A stretch of DNA of 64,000 bases. Origin: Cryoendolithus antarcticus (taxonomy: Eukaryota; Ascomycota; Dothideomycetes; Cladosporiales; Cladosporiaceae). The DNA is taken from NCBI GenBank assembly GCA_002077065.1, contig NAJO01000037.1, positions 310,001-374,000 on the forward strand. The letters are read 5' to 3'. Of the stretch, positions 11,113 through 21,432 are shown piece after piece (the stretch's first letter is position 1; each line of letters starts with the position of its first letter). The notes below the pieces were generated by a model, which saw nothing but the letters and a program-made list of their open reading frames with translations, had not been told where the DNA came from and made no database searches. The position numbers and the translations under genes were made by a program.

Positions 11113-14100
11113 CTATTTCCCAGCCATAACATCCACATACCTCCCCCCGCGTTTCTTCCCCTTCACCGTGCCCCCCTTCTTCGCCCCAGCCGGACCCAAC
11201 AACTCCTCCAGTGTCCCAGCTTGTGAGCCATTACCACTCATACCGCTCCCCGGCCTAGAGCCCTCGCTCACAACCCTCCCAGCAGGCCCACTAGCGGGCG
11301 TACCAGCGCGGCTCGGTGGCCCAGAGCTAAGCGCAGGACTAGTACCCATCAGCATCGCCGCCGCAGAAGCGTTCGACAACCCCGAAGACGTCGGCGGCCT
11401 GCTCCCACTTCCCGCGCCTCCCATCCCAGCAGCAGCAGCAGCAGAAGAGAAACTCGAGCTCAGTGGCGGTAAGCTAGCTCCACTAGCCGCGCGGGACGGT
11501 GGTCCCATAGCCATAGCCCCGCTCGGCCCCCGACTTCCCATGCCCTTAGGCGGTGGCGGCGTCCCCACAGCCGCGGCCGCAGCAGCCTCAGGTCCAGCTT
11601 TCTTGTTGACCCATTTGCCCAAGTCTTTGTCAAAGTAGAACGAGTTCTCCTCGCCGAGCTTCGCCCTAATGGGCCCAGCCGGCGCCGCAGCCCCGCCAGC
11701 ACCAAGCTCCCCCTTGTTTTTGCCGCCGAACCAGCCGCCGAGCCAACCCTTACCTCCAGCCGCAGGTTTAGCGTCACGAGCTGCGTCCGCCTCGGCAGCG
11801 GCGCGGAAAGCGGCGTCGGCTGCTGCGTCGGCGGCAGATTTTGAGGAGGTAGAGGAGGTGGAGGGGGGAGGGGGTTTGGAGGATTTCAGCGCTGCGGCGC
11901 GGGAGAGCATATCATCATCCCCCTCATCATCCAGCATTGAGCGTTTCTTCGGCTTAGCCTTCGTAGACGCAGCGGCCTCGTCGTCCGAATCCGGGTCTGG
12001 TTGGTAGGGCACGTAAGCTGGCGGCTCATACCCTCCGCCCCCAGCTTCCGGTGGCGCGTAACCTGAGCCGCCTTCAGGATCCTCGGGCTGCGTCCAGGGG
12101 TTCTCGGTCGCGACTTCGAGCTCTGGGGACTCCGAGGGTAGTATAGGTTGCACGGGAGGCGTGTAAGAGCCAAAACCGTCTTGATCCGCCAGCAGCGGTT
12201 TCGGCTCGTAGCTCCCTGTGGAGATGCCACTAAACGCGCTGCCTCTTCTACTCTCGACGCCGCTCCCCCCGCTTGCGTAGGGCACGGAGTAATCGCTCAG
12301 CGCCCGTTCCGGCTGTGCGGGTCGTCCAGGTACACCCAGCAACTGTGGACTCTGCTGTTCGGATTGCACAGACGCAGGAGCATAGCTCGCATACCGCGCG
12401 GAAGCAGGACGGATGGGCTCAGCGGAAGGTAAACCCAGACTTGCGCCGAACTGTTGCGGCGGATCGGCCGAGCGATCCGAGTCCATCGACGAGCGCGAGG
12501 GTGCGAATTGCGAAGGCACCGAAGGCGCGTAACGGCTCCCCGTTGATGTCGCTTGAGCGCCGGGAGCATACCTCCCCGCCGCGCCAGTAGAAGCAGGATG
12601 CTGGAACGGCGATCCCAGCGACAGTGGCGGCGAGGCAAGGTTGCCAAGCATAGGATTATACAGCTCCTCTCCACTCGCACTGCGCGAAATCGCTCCACTA
12701 CCTCCATTCACACCTCCAAACGGTCCTCCCTCACCCGGCGTGCCGACTTGCCCTGGGCAGCTAAGGCCGGAAGCCCCACCTTCGCCTTCATCCCCAGCGA
12801 CGAATTTGCTTAGCCAGCTCCCAACGCCAGAGGACACTTTGTCCATGGCCGGCTTGCTGAAGAACTTTCCGCTCGAGCCGGTGTGAGGGGTTTGCGACAG
12901 GAAGGCGTTGAAATTTATCAGCTCCTGCGCGAGAGCTTGATGATAGTACCCGCTCGGCTTCGTCGTTGCACGAATCGCGGCATCGATGTGCGCGCAGTAG
13001 GCCTCTGCTTGAGCTTTAAGCCCGTAAGCAGCGAGTTGTTGGCCGTGCAGAAGTTTGTAGGCTTGCAGATGCGGGATATACTGTGCTGCGGACGAGGGCA
13101 GGGAGAGCGACGAGGCGTACTCGTAGATTTCCGTAAGAGTGATGGCGTCTAGATTCGCGTCGCCGGTGGTGGCGTTGCCGCCGAGGAGGACGAAGTGCGT
13201 TTCCGGGTCGTCGGCGCCGGAGTGTTTGGCTAGGGAGCGGGCGAAGAGGAAACAGCAGTGTGCTGCTTCGACGCGGTCGTAGCCTGCTAGCAGCTTGCCG
13301 AGGGAGACGAGGGATTGTGCGTCGCCGGGGGTGCGGTTGCTCGTCACCAGAGCGAGAGTCTCGCGCCACTGGTCTAGTCCATCAAGCGGGTTCCCGGCGG
13401 CGACTCCATCACTCTTACTTATCATCCTGAACCCGGCTCTCGCACTAGGAGGCACAAGCTCATCAACGACATCATCCGCACTGCCTGCGAAAACTTGATA
13501 CAGCGCCGCCAGACTCCGCGCATCCGAGCCGACAGACTTGACCTGCGACCGCACGAACGAGCCAACGATCTGCTTCCACACGTCCGGGCCCATGGTGCTT
13601 GCAATCAGCATCGCGTGGCCCCAGAGTTTCTTCTCCTCTGCCAGCCAAACGGCGCGTTCACGCTGGCCTTCGAAGAGCGCTTGCCGGAGTTGGGCAAGGG
13701 TTTGAGGATCTATTGGATCGGGCTGGACGGTCGCAGACGTAGGGCTTTGCAGCTCTGCCACTTGACCCAGCTGCGCAAGATTCGGGAGCAAAATCCGGCG
13801 GACTTCTTCCTCGAGTTTGGGCGTACCTTCTAGCACGCCGTCGTGCTCGAGGTAGATACGAGTAAGTTTCCAGAGGACCAGCTTCTCCTCGACGCGCTTC
13901 TTGGCATCGGGAGGGAGGCTGAAGTCCAGCATTGCGCCCTCCGTCTCCCTTTCCAGATCCTCTATCTTACCAGACATCCATGCGAGGAGCTCCTTCTTCT
14001 TCCCCTTACTCCTAGCTTGCAGCGGACCGGGGAACTTCACATCGCGATCACTAAGCGGCAGTACGTCCTTAGCGTCCTGCAACTTGATATCGCCGGGTGT

Positions 14101-17100
14101 ACACTTGATGGTCGGTGCGCCGTGGCCGTAGAAGGGCATGTGCTTCGGGAAGCTAGTCACGACTGTGCCGGAAGGACCCCATTTGAAGATCGCGTGGCCT
14201 TTCCAGCGTTCTAGCGGGTCTTGTGCGCGCTCGTCTTGTGGAACTGCGAAGGACATCTCGCGAGAGAACTGTCTGCGGTGCACAGGAGCCTTGATGGCTG
14301 TCGAGTGAGGAGCAGAAGATCCGTACATTGATGACGGAGGGCCTGTGCTCCCTGGCCGTTCGAGTGGGGTGAAGCCTATCCGCGCAGTCTTCATCACTGT
14401 ACCAGGTGACTGCGTACGCGGTCGTTGCGGCGGGGCTGAGTAGGGTGAGTCTTGGGGGCCTGCGCTCGTGCTGGGAGGCGTGTACTTCGTGTTGCCCGAC
14501 TCTCTTCGTTGTGGCGACAGATGCAGACCGTTCGTCGTTGGCGGTGAACTAGGTGAGAACGGCATACTCCGATGCGCATCTTGCTGCTCGTACTGGGCCG
14601 GTGTTGGCCTGCCATGTTGAGCCAGTGGACTGCTCGTCCGCGGCACAAACGAATGCGCGCGATTGACTGACGGTGGCGGTACCGCTGGAGCAGACGGCTG
14701 TCGCTGCACCGGCTTCGCTAGCGGCTGTTGATATTGCTGCTGTTGCGGCTGCGCTGGAGGCGCGGGCGAGTACCTCGAAGTTGCGGCTGGTGCTGCCGCA
14801 CTAGGCGGAGGAGCAGGCGAGAAGCGATTTGTCGAAGGCGGAGGCGCGGCAAGAGGCATGTGCGATGCTGCACCGTAGCTTGAGCCGGATGCAGGTGTTG
14901 GCGGGGTTTCGTTGAATTGCGGTGCGTAAGCGGGGGGCTGATCAGGAAACAGAGGGTTCCGTTCGGGCTGCCTCAGCCCACCAAGCATCTGAGGCTGTTG
15001 CTGCTGTGGCGTTGGTGGAGCTGCTGGCCTCGATAGCTGCTGCCCGAACCCTGCCTGTGCTTGCGGTGATTGTACCGGCCCTCCTCGCGGCGGGAAGTGC
15101 TGCCCATTGGGCATCGGCGGGGCCGGCGTATTGCTCAGCTGCAGAGTATAAGCACCAGACGGTCTCGTCCGTGGTTTCGACGCCATTGGGAGCTCCGCGA
15201 AGAATCCTGCATCTGTCTTCGGCGTCATTCTTGCAGACGTGGGAGGTGCAGTGCCAGGTACACCATGACTCGAATTCGGAGGCGACAGAACAGGAGGCGC
15301 GCCATGGAAGCTGCTGGTCCGCGGAGGCGGCCTGGGTAATTCTCGTGACTGTGGTTGTGACGTCTGTTGCGGCCGTCGTCGAGGCTTGACAACATCCATT
15401 GGCAGATCGTACGGTGATTGGTAGCCGCCCTTTGACTTGTCCGCAAAGCTTTGAGCAGTCGAGATAGGTGGCCGTTGTTGAGGCTGTACAGGCGCAGCAT
15501 GGTTGTACACATCGAACAAGCCTGTAGAAGGCGTACCACCAGAGCGTGCAGAAGTCTGGTCGAGGAACGGTGTGCTCGGGGCGCCATATGACATATGTTG
15601 CATCGGGTTCTGCGAGTTCGCAGGTGCGTAGGACGGTCGACTTGATCTCGCTTGGTCTGGAACTGCTTGCGGTGGCTCGTCCTGTGCCAGATCCATCAAG
15701 AACGGCTCGTCGTCGAGCAACTCATCGTCATCACCAAAGAAAGCCTTGGGATCAATCTCAGCCTCGTTCAAGATCTCATCGTCGTCCATTGCGGCCGCCC
15801 ATGCTGCGCTAAGGTCCTCCTCTACAGGCGCATCGTCGTGAGATGTGATGCCGTTGCTCTGGGAGTCTGGCTCGTTACCCAAGATCTGACCAAACGTATC
15901 ATCGTCGCCTTCTGACGACCATGGCTGCTCGGGAAGTTGCGGGGGAGCGTCATCAAGGAAGTCATTGTCGACTTCCTCCTCTGGCCACTGGTCGCCGTAC
16001 GTAGCTTGAGCATTGCTAGGAACCTCACGGACTTGAGCCTCTTCAGTGTCTAGAAGATCACCAAATGTCTTATCGTCACCTGCTGCAGGCCATTCTTCAT
16101 CGATCGGAGCTTGCCTTGACTCTGACGTTCCCTTGAGCTCATTACTCGCTCGAGGCAAGTCCGTGAAGTTCGTTGTGAATGACCTCTCCGCCACTGCATG
16201 TGCAGGCTGCAAAGGCTGCGGCGGTGGTCTCGAAACCACATTCTCCTCGTCCGAGTCGTCTTCAAGTAGCTCTTCTTCGGGCTCCTGCATTGTCGCCGTC
16301 CGGCTGGCAACAGTAGGTGCAGGCTCCTCATCGTCCATCAATGGTGCCGCGACACTCTCATCAAGCGCCTCTTCCAACTCCGTGATCTCACCCTGATGCT
16401 CGTAGTGTTCCTCAGGGGGATGCGCTTCTGCGTCCGAAGTCATCGATCTTGACCGCTCGTCCGCCAAGTCCTCCTCAGGTGTGATGACTGCCTGCACACC
16501 GAGCGTCGCGCTAGGCATCACCTCTTCCAGATGTGCCGCCTGAGCCTCCGCACTTTCATCCGGCGCGAACACAGCCGCCTCTTCATCTGCCTCCCGCTCT
16601 TGACCGCCCACTTTCTCGTCATACTCCTGCTCTCCAGAGGGTTCGACGCTCGTTCTCGTCCCTGGAACAATCCCCCTCTCTTCCTCCCTAGCCCCCCGCG
16701 AACTAACATCCACACTCTCCACCACCATGATACTCCCCCTCCTCCCCGTCTCGCCCTCAACAAGCGTCCGCGTCTCGCCCTGCAAACTCCTGTCGCCCTC
16801 CCCCGCAGCCCTTGAGCTGACATCCACAGTCTCCGTCACGCTGATGCTAGCTCGTCTCACGTCCGCGGGAGGCTGACGGTTCCGGAGTTTATCAGGCGTG
16901 GCGCCGGGGTAGCGGTCGAAGAAGTCATCATCTTCCTCTGCTGCTGAGGGGCGAGACGGGTACGCGGAGGGTATGGCTTTCGAGGGCGTGGAGTGCGGGA
17001 GCGATAGGGGTGTTTCAGACGTGGAAGGAGCTGCTGGTACAGGCGAAGGGAAAGCGGAGCCGAAGTCAGGGAAGGCAGGACTGTCATCCTCTGCTGGCTC

Positions 17101-17103
17101 CAT
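11113..17103 (-). CDS. SEC16: COPII coat assembly protein Sec16
   Basis: A scaffold at ER exit sites that recruits Sec23/24, Sec13/31 and Sar1 for COPII vesicle formation. The frame is open for 1996 residues from the Met at 17101-17103 (MEPAEDDSPAFPDFGSAF); an in-frame Met 35 codons upstream has no family support. The order is typical of fungal Sec16. Residues 1-950 are acidic, then Pro/Gln-rich and disordered. The central conserved domain begins about 960 (RWKGHAIFKWGPSGTVVTSF) with MPFYGHGAPTIKC and FPGPLQARSKGKKKELLAWM. An alpha-solenoid at about 1150-1440 includes WAE/EKKLWGHAMLIAS and WRETLALVTSNR. A low-complexity stretch follows. The C-terminal conserved block at about 1780-1840 (GWLGGWFGGKNK, IRAKLGEENSFYFD) corresponds to the Sec23-binding end. 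No intron is required. It is divergent to the P4-ATPase gene. Confidence 0.96.
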   Translation of the reverse strand: MEPAEDDSPAFPDFGSAFPSPVPAAPSTSETPLSLPHSTPSKAIPSAYPSRPSAAEEDDDFFDRYPGATPDKLRNRQPPADVRRASISVTETVDVSSRAAGEGDRSLQGETRTLVEGETGRRGSIMVVESVDVSSRGAREEERGIVPGTRTSVEPSGEQEYDEKVGGQEREADEEAAVFAPDESAEAQAAHLEEVMPSATLGVQAVITPEEDLADERSRSMTSDAEAHPPEEHYEHQGEITELEEALDESVAAPLMDDEEPAPTVASRTATMQEPEEELLEDDSDEENVVSRPPPQPLQPAHAVAERSFTTNFTDLPRASNELKGTSESRQAPIDEEWPAAGDDKTFGDLLDTEEAQVREVPSNAQATYGDQWPEEEVDNDFLDDAPPQLPEQPWSSEGDDDTFGQILGNEPDSQSNGITSHDDAPVEEDLSAAWAAAMDDDEILNEAEIDPKAFFGDDDELLDDEPFLMDLAQDEPPQAVPDQARSSRPSYAPANSQNPMQHMSYGAPSTPFLDQTSARSGGTPSTGLFDVYNHAAPVQPQQRPPISTAQSFADKSKGGYQSPYDLPMDVVKPRRRPQQTSQPQSRELPRPPPRTSSFHGAPPVLSPPNSSHGVPGTAPPTSARMTPKTDAGFFAELPMASKPRTRPSGAYTLQLSNTPAPPMPNGQHFPPRGGPVQSPQAQAGFGQQLSRPAAPPTPQQQQPQMLGGLRQPERNPLFPDQPPAYAPQFNETPPTPASGSSYGAASHMPLAAPPPSTNRFSPAPPPSAAAPAATSRYSPAPPAQPQQQQYQQPLAKPVQRQPSAPAVPPPSVNRAHSFVPRTSSPLAQHGRPTPAQYEQQDAHRSMPFSPSSPPTTNGLHLSPQRRESGNTKYTPPSTSAGPQDSPYSAPPQRPRTQSPGTVMKTARIGFTPLERPGSTGPPSSMYGSSAPHSTAIKAPVHRRQFSREMSFAVPQDERAQDPLERWKGHAIFKWGPSGTVVTSFPKHMPFYGHGAPTIKCTPGDIKLQDAKDVLPLSDRDVKFPGPLQARSKGKKKELLAWMSGKIEDLERETEGAMLDFSLPPDAKKRVEEKLVLWKLTRIYLEHDGVLEGTPKLEEEVRRILLPNLAQLGQVAELQSPTSATVQPDPIDPQTLAQLRQALFEGQRERAVWLAEEKKLWGHAMLIASTMGPDVWKQIVGSFVRSQVKSVGSDARSLAALYQVFAGSADDVVDELVPPSARAGFRMISKSDGVAAGNPLDGLDQWRETLALVTSNRTPGDAQSLVSLGKLLAGYDRVEAAHCCFLFARSLAKHSGADDPETHFVLLGGNATTGDANLDAITLTEIYEYASSLSLPSSAAQYIPHLQAYKLLHGQQLAAYGLKAQAEAYCAHIDAAIRATTKPSGYYHQALAQELINFNAFLSQTPHTGSSGKFFSKPAMDKVSSGVGSWLSKFVAGDEGEGGASGLSCPGQVGTPGEGGPFGGVNGGSGAISRSASGEELYNPMLGNLASPPLSLGSPFQHPASTGAAGRYAPGAQATSTGSRYAPSVPSQFAPSRSSMDSDRSADPPQQFGASLGLPSAEPIRPASARYASYAPASVQSEQQSPQLLGVPGRPAQPERALSDYSVPYASGGSGVESRRGSAFSGISTGSYEPKPLLADQDGFGSYTPPVQPILPSESPELEVATENPWTQPEDPEGGSGYAPPEAGGGGYEPPAYVPYQPDPDSDDEAAASTKAKPKKRSMLDDEGDDDMLSRAAALKSSKPPPPSTSSTSSKSAADAAADAAFRAAAEADAARDAKPAAGGKGWLGGWFGGKNKGELGAGGAAAPAGPIRAKLGEENSFYFDKDLGKWVNKKAGPEAAAAAAVGTPPPPKGMGSRGPSGAMAMGPPSRAASGASLPPLSSSFSSAAAAAGMGGAGSGSRPPTSSGLSNASAAAMLMGTSPALSSGPPSRAGTPASGPAGRVVSEGSRPGSGMSGNGSQAGTLEELLGPAGAKKGGTVKGKKRGGRYVDVMAGK

Positions 17104-17586
17104 TATGTGTGTAATTTCTGGAGGTCGAGGGCAGAATCCGGAGGCCAGGTGGAGGGATCCCTTGATGATCGGAAGGGAGTCGAGATGCCGCTGAGCGTCG
17201 CACAGCAAGGAAAGTCAGAGGCGCGCAATCAAGAGAATGGAAGACAAAGCATCGCGACGATCCGGAAGGGAGGGTATTAGAGATGTACAGATGGCGATGG
17301 GACGGGGGTTAGGAGGTGCTAGTGTATGGAATCGTGTTCATAGGACGCGGGTACAGCCGCAGCTTGTCATCTCGTCTCACATGTCAGGGTACAGCTGTCT
17401 GTCGCCTGTTGACTGCATTAATCTTGCACAAAGAGCTTGCTTTCCTAACGACTTAACGACTTCACGACTCGTTCTTCCTCGCTTGCCCAGCACTCTGCCA
17501 TTTCTCCCGAGTGTCATTGAACGCGACGCGACGCGACTGCGCAGAAGCATAACACCTAGTAGGCACCTCCGCCGTCCAAATGCGGC
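17104..17586. promoter_or_regulatory. Shared divergent promoter of SEC16 and the P4-ATPase
   Basis: The 483 bp between the two start codons must hold the promoters and leaders of both genes. I see no canonical TATA box and cannot name a transcription-factor site with confidence. The half next to the ATPase is rich in CGACTT/CACGAC elements (17450-17550). Confidence 0.6.
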
Positions 17587-20500
17587 ATGAACCGGCAGCA
17601 GCAGCGCAGCGAGCAAGGCTACAACGACCCGGACTCGGACCTTGACTTGGATCTGGAAGAACTCGATCCCGTGTCTTCCTCACATTCTCCTCCACGCCGA
17701 CAAGCGCGCTCGAGTACTGACTACTCCGGCCGCATACCGCTGCGGAATCTGAGACATGGCGGTCGAAGGAGACAGAGGGTGGTGGAGGACGATCTTGAGC
17801 CTTTGGTAGCAGACGAGGATGCACTAGGAAAGAGAGAGGAGCACGCTGGCGACGATGCGCCGTTGTTGGCGAACGGTAGCCTGAGGAGAGGGTCGCTGCT
17901 GGATCTGGATGCTGAGGCGCGATCCAGAGGTTGGAAGGCACGACTGAGGAGACTGCTGCCTTTCAGCAAACGCCACAATGCGATCGCTCTTGCCGACGAG
18001 ACGTCCGAAGACTCTACCGCTACGAACAGGACCATCCAAGTCGGGTCTCGCCAGCTCACACCGTTTCCCGCCAACGCCATCTCCAACGCCAAATACACTC
18101 CCATCTCCTTCCTTCCAGTCACTCTCTGGAACGAGTTCAAGCTCTTTCTAAACCTATACTTCCTGCTCGTAGCGCTTTCACAGGTACTGCCGGCTTTGCG
18201 GATAGGATATCTGAGCACGTATGTCGCACCGCTGGCGTTTGTGCTGGCTGTGACATTGGGGAAGGAGGGATGGGATGACGTTATGAGGAGGCGGCGTGAT
18301 GGGGAGGCGAATAAGGAGCCGTATGTGGTGCTCAGGTTGGAGGGCCACGGCAGAGCAGGGACGGCGAAGGGAAAAAGCCTCAGTGGGAGCAAGGGTGTGA
18401 AGAGGAGGAAGGGAGATAGAACGGCGGAGCTCGAGAGGGAAGAAGAGGCTGTTGGGCTTGAGGATGAGCCGTCTGCGAGGGTGATCGAGGTGAGGAAGAG
18501 TGCGAAGGACCTGGCCGTGGGAGACGTCCTTGTGCTGGAGAAGAATCAGAGAGTGCCTGCGGATGTGATCATACTCAAGAGCATTGCCACGGATGCTGCG
18601 GTTTCGGAGGATGTCTCATCAGCCCCGTCGAGGACTTCGGAAGCACTAATGGATCTCGGAGAGGAAGCAGGAGACGAACTACATACGCCAATGCCGCCCA
18701 ACGAACCCGCCCCTGATGCAGGCGGCGAAGCATTCATTCGTACCGATCAGCTGGACGGCGAGACAGACTGGAAGCTCCGCGTTGCCGCATCACTCACACA
18801 ATCCCTGAGCGCCAGCGAGTACCTCCGCCTCCGCATCACGGCCGGCAAACCTGGTAAACGAGTCAACGACTTCGCCGGGACCATCGAGCTTCTTCCCAAG
18901 TCCAGCGCAGCCTATGATCCGCAGCCTTCAGAAATCACAGACGCACCAACCACCACCACCGCCTCAGCGCCACTTACAATCGACAACACCGCCTGGGCCA
19001 ACACAGTGCTCGCGTCCAGCACAAAAGTCTACGCCGTAGTTTTGTATACCGGCCCACAGACTCGCGCAGCACTGTCGACAGCCTCCTCGCGCTCGAAGAT
19101 CGGGCTTCTGGAGCTGGAAATCAACTCGCTAGTCAAGATCCTCTGCATCCTCACGGCCGCGCTGTCACTCCTCCTCGTAGCGCTACAACGCTTCGAGAAC
19201 GACGACGAAGAGCGACCGTGGTATGTCTCTGTCATGCGGTTCTTGATCTTGTTCAGCACCATCGTGCCGATAAGTCTGCGGGTGAATCTGGATATGGCGA
19301 AGTCGGTGTACGCGTATTTGATCCACCGGGACCAAGGAATCCCAGGGACGGTTGTGAGGACTAGTACGATTCCGGAGGATCTTGGAAGGATCGAGTATCT
19401 GCTCACAGACAAGACGGGAACGCTGACGAAGAACGAGATGGAGTTGAGGAAAGTGCATGTGGGCAGTGGTAGTTATGGTGGCGAGGCTATGGACGAAGTG
19501 AGGGAGTTCGTGCGGCTTGCTTTTGCAAAAGAGGAAGGCGCGGCAGATGGGGCTTTATGGACGCCTTCAAGCGGCTACGGCGGACTTGCAAACGCGACCA
19601 GGACAAGGAGGGAGATTGGCGTGAAGGTCAGGGATCTAGTGCTGGCATTAGCGATCTGCCACAACGTCACGCCTACTATCGACGAGACTGCGGATGGCGA
19701 GAAGAAAACATCATACCAGGCCTCCTCCCCCGACGAAATCGCCATAGTGCAATGGACTGAAGCTGTAGGCCTCAGACTTGCGCATCGAGACCGCCGGACC
19801 ATGACGCTACACTTCGCTGGCGCGCCGGTAGTGAAAGTCGAGATCCTTAACATCTTTCCCTTCACCTCCGACAGTAAGCGCATGGGGATTATCGTGCGCT
19901 TCTACGCCAACTTATCCCACCAAGGCGATGATGTGGTATTTTACCAAAAGGGAGCAGATACAGTCATGTCGCCCCTCCTCGCCCCAAACGACTACATCGA
20001 CGAAGAAGTTGGCAACATGGCACGCGAAGGTCTGAGAACGCTAGTCATAGGCCGCAAAGCCCTCTCCCCCACAGCCTACGAAGCCTTCACCCGCGCTTTC
20101 CACGCCGCCTCCCTGTCCCTCACCGCTCGCGACAAAGCCATCAGCCGTGTCCTCAGCACCCATCTCGAAAGTTCTCTACATGCCCTAGGTCTAACAGCGA
20201 TCGAAGACCTCCTCCAGCCCCTCATAAAACCTTCCCTTGAGACCTTGCGGAATGCCGGACTGAAGATCTGGATGCTCACAGGCGACAAACCCGAAACCGC
20301 GCGCTCTATCGCACTCTCCGCTCGTCTAGTCTCAGCTCGAAGTCAAACGATCCACCCTATCCTAGCCCTCCGCTCTCCGTCCCTCTGTCTCCCCGCCTTA
20401 CAGCCCCTCCTCGCCTCTCCCTCAACGACAGCGCTGCTCATAGATGGCGCAAGTCTGGTGTTATACCTCACTCACCGGCCCTCCGCCTTCCTCTCCGCGA

Positions 20501-21432
20501 CCCTGCCGTTGCCGGCTGTAATAGCAACGCGCTGCACACCGAGTCAAAAAGCCTCCATCACCACTCTTATCCGCTCCGCCACAGGCAAGCGCGTCATGGC
20601 CATCGGTGACGGCGGAAACGACGTCTCCATGATTTCCGCCGCGGATATTGGAATCGGCATCGAGGGGAAAGAAGGCCGACAGGCCTCACTTGCTGCGGAC
20701 TTCTCGGTAACGCAGTTCTCACACATCGTCAAGCTCCTTCTCTGGCACGGAAGGAACAGCTATAAACGCAGCGCCGCCCTGGGGCAATTCATAATGCACC
20801 GCGGTCTCCTCATCTCGGTGGCTCAGACAGTCTTCTCCATCCACTTGGCCGGGGAACCAGTGGCGCTGTACCGCGACTGGCTTTTAGTCGGCTACGCGAC
20901 GGTGTATACCATGATGCCCGTCTTCTCGCTAGTCCTAGACCGAGACGTCGACGAACGATTAACAAACCTGTACCCCGAGCTGTACCACGAGTTGCAAGCC
21001 GGGACGTCGCTCAGCTATCGTACGTTCGCGGTCTGGACGGGTATATCCTTATACCAAGGCCTCGTCATACAGTTGGGTGCTCAGCTCTTGGCCCCTTCAC
21101 CTACACCTGGCTCCTCCCCCTCCTCCACTTTGCCAGATAGCCGCATGCTACTTCTCTCCTACACAGCCCTCATTATCAACGAGCTCCTCGTGGTCGCCGC
21201 CTCTATCGAGACCTGGCACTGGAGTATGTGGGTCTCGATCCTTTCCACGGCTCTCTTGTACGCCGCTAGCGTGCCTTTCCTTGGCGGGTACTTCAGTCTG
21301 GCTTGGGTGATTGAGATGGGATTCTGGTGGCGGCTGGCTGTGCTTGTGGGCGGGAGCGTGGGGCCGGTGTATGTTGGTGGGAGAGTGAGAAGGTGGTTGA
21401 GGCCGGGGATTGTGGGGAAGGTTAGGGGGTAG
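17587..21432 (+). CDS. P4-type phospholipid-translocating ATPase (flippase), Neo1 group
   Basis: A single exon of 1281 residues. P4 ATPases move aminophospholipids from the lumenal to the cytosolic leaflet of Golgi/endosomal membranes. Visible motifs: DGET in the actuator domain (D390), PISLRVNLDMAK in M4 (P561; P4 enzymes carry I/L here instead of the cation-pump acid), the phosphorylation site DKTGTLTKNEM (D608), the nucleotide-binding KGADTVM, TGDKPETA (about 899) and the hinge GDGGNDVSM (about 1007). Ten membrane segments are expected: two near 195-245, two near 510-560, and six in the last 250 residues. The PISLRVNL form and the LFLNLYFLLVALSQ M1 segment favour the Neo1/ATP9 group over Drs2/Dnf. 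The N-terminus (about 150 residues) is acidic and disordered and the DGET region holds extra low-complexity inserts. Neo1-group pumps usually need no Cdc50 subunit. Confidence 0.92.
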   Translation: MNRQQQRSEQGYNDPDSDLDLDLEELDPVSSSHSPPRRQARSSTDYSGRIPLRNLRHGGRRRQRVVEDDLEPLVADEDALGKREEHAGDDAPLLANGSLRRGSLLDLDAEARSRGWKARLRRLLPFSKRHNAIALADETSEDSTATNRTIQVGSRQLTPFPANAISNAKYTPISFLPVTLWNEFKLFLNLYFLLVALSQVLPALRIGYLSTYVAPLAFVLAVTLGKEGWDDVMRRRRDGEANKEPYVVLRLEGHGRAGTAKGKSLSGSKGVKRRKGDRTAELEREEEAVGLEDEPSARVIEVRKSAKDLAVGDVLVLEKNQRVPADVIILKSIATDAAVSEDVSSAPSRTSEALMDLGEEAGDELHTPMPPNEPAPDAGGEAFIRTDQLDGETDWKLRVAASLTQSLSASEYLRLRITAGKPGKRVNDFAGTIELLPKSSAAYDPQPSEITDAPTTTTASAPLTIDNTAWANTVLASSTKVYAVVLYTGPQTRAALSTASSRSKIGLLELEINSLVKILCILTAALSLLLVALQRFENDDEERPWYVSVMRFLILFSTIVPISLRVNLDMAKSVYAYLIHRDQGIPGTVVRTSTIPEDLGRIEYLLTDKTGTLTKNEMELRKVHVGSGSYGGEAMDEVREFVRLAFAKEEGAADGALWTPSSGYGGLANATRTRREIGVKVRDLVLALAICHNVTPTIDETADGEKKTSYQASSPDEIAIVQWTEAVGLRLAHRDRRTMTLHFAGAPVVKVEILNIFPFTSDSKRMGIIVRFYANLSHQGDDVVFYQKGADTVMSPLLAPNDYIDEEVGNMAREGLRTLVIGRKALSPTAYEAFTRAFHAASLSLTARDKAISRVLSTHLESSLHALGLTAIEDLLQPLIKPSLETLRNAGLKIWMLTGDKPETARSIALSARLVSARSQTIHPILALRSPSLCLPALQPLLASPSTTALLIDGASLVLYLTHRPSAFLSATLPLPAVIATRCTPSQKASITTLIRSATGKRVMAIGDGGNDVSMISAADIGIGIEGKEGRQASLAADFSVTQFSHIVKLLLWHGRNSYKRSAALGQFIMHRGLLISVAQTVFSIHLAGEPVALYRDWLLVGYATVYTMMPVFSLVLDRDVDERLTNLYPELYHELQAGTSLSYRTFAVWTGISLYQGLVIQLGAQLLAPSPTPGSSPSSTLPDSRMLLLSYTALIINELLVVAASIETWHWSMWVSILSTALLYAASVPFLGGYFSLAWVIEMGFWWRLAVLVGGSVGPVYVGGRVRRWLRPGIVGKVRG

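Noticed and set aside
11780..12900. Long plus-strand frames opposite SEC16
   Set aside because: They mirror the low-complexity, GC-rich SEC16 coding strand and have no independent support.
17104..17208. Upstream Met 35 codons before the chosen SEC16 start
   Set aside because: The added residues show no family similarity, while MEPAEDDSPAFPDFGSAF is the usual acidic Sec16 opening.
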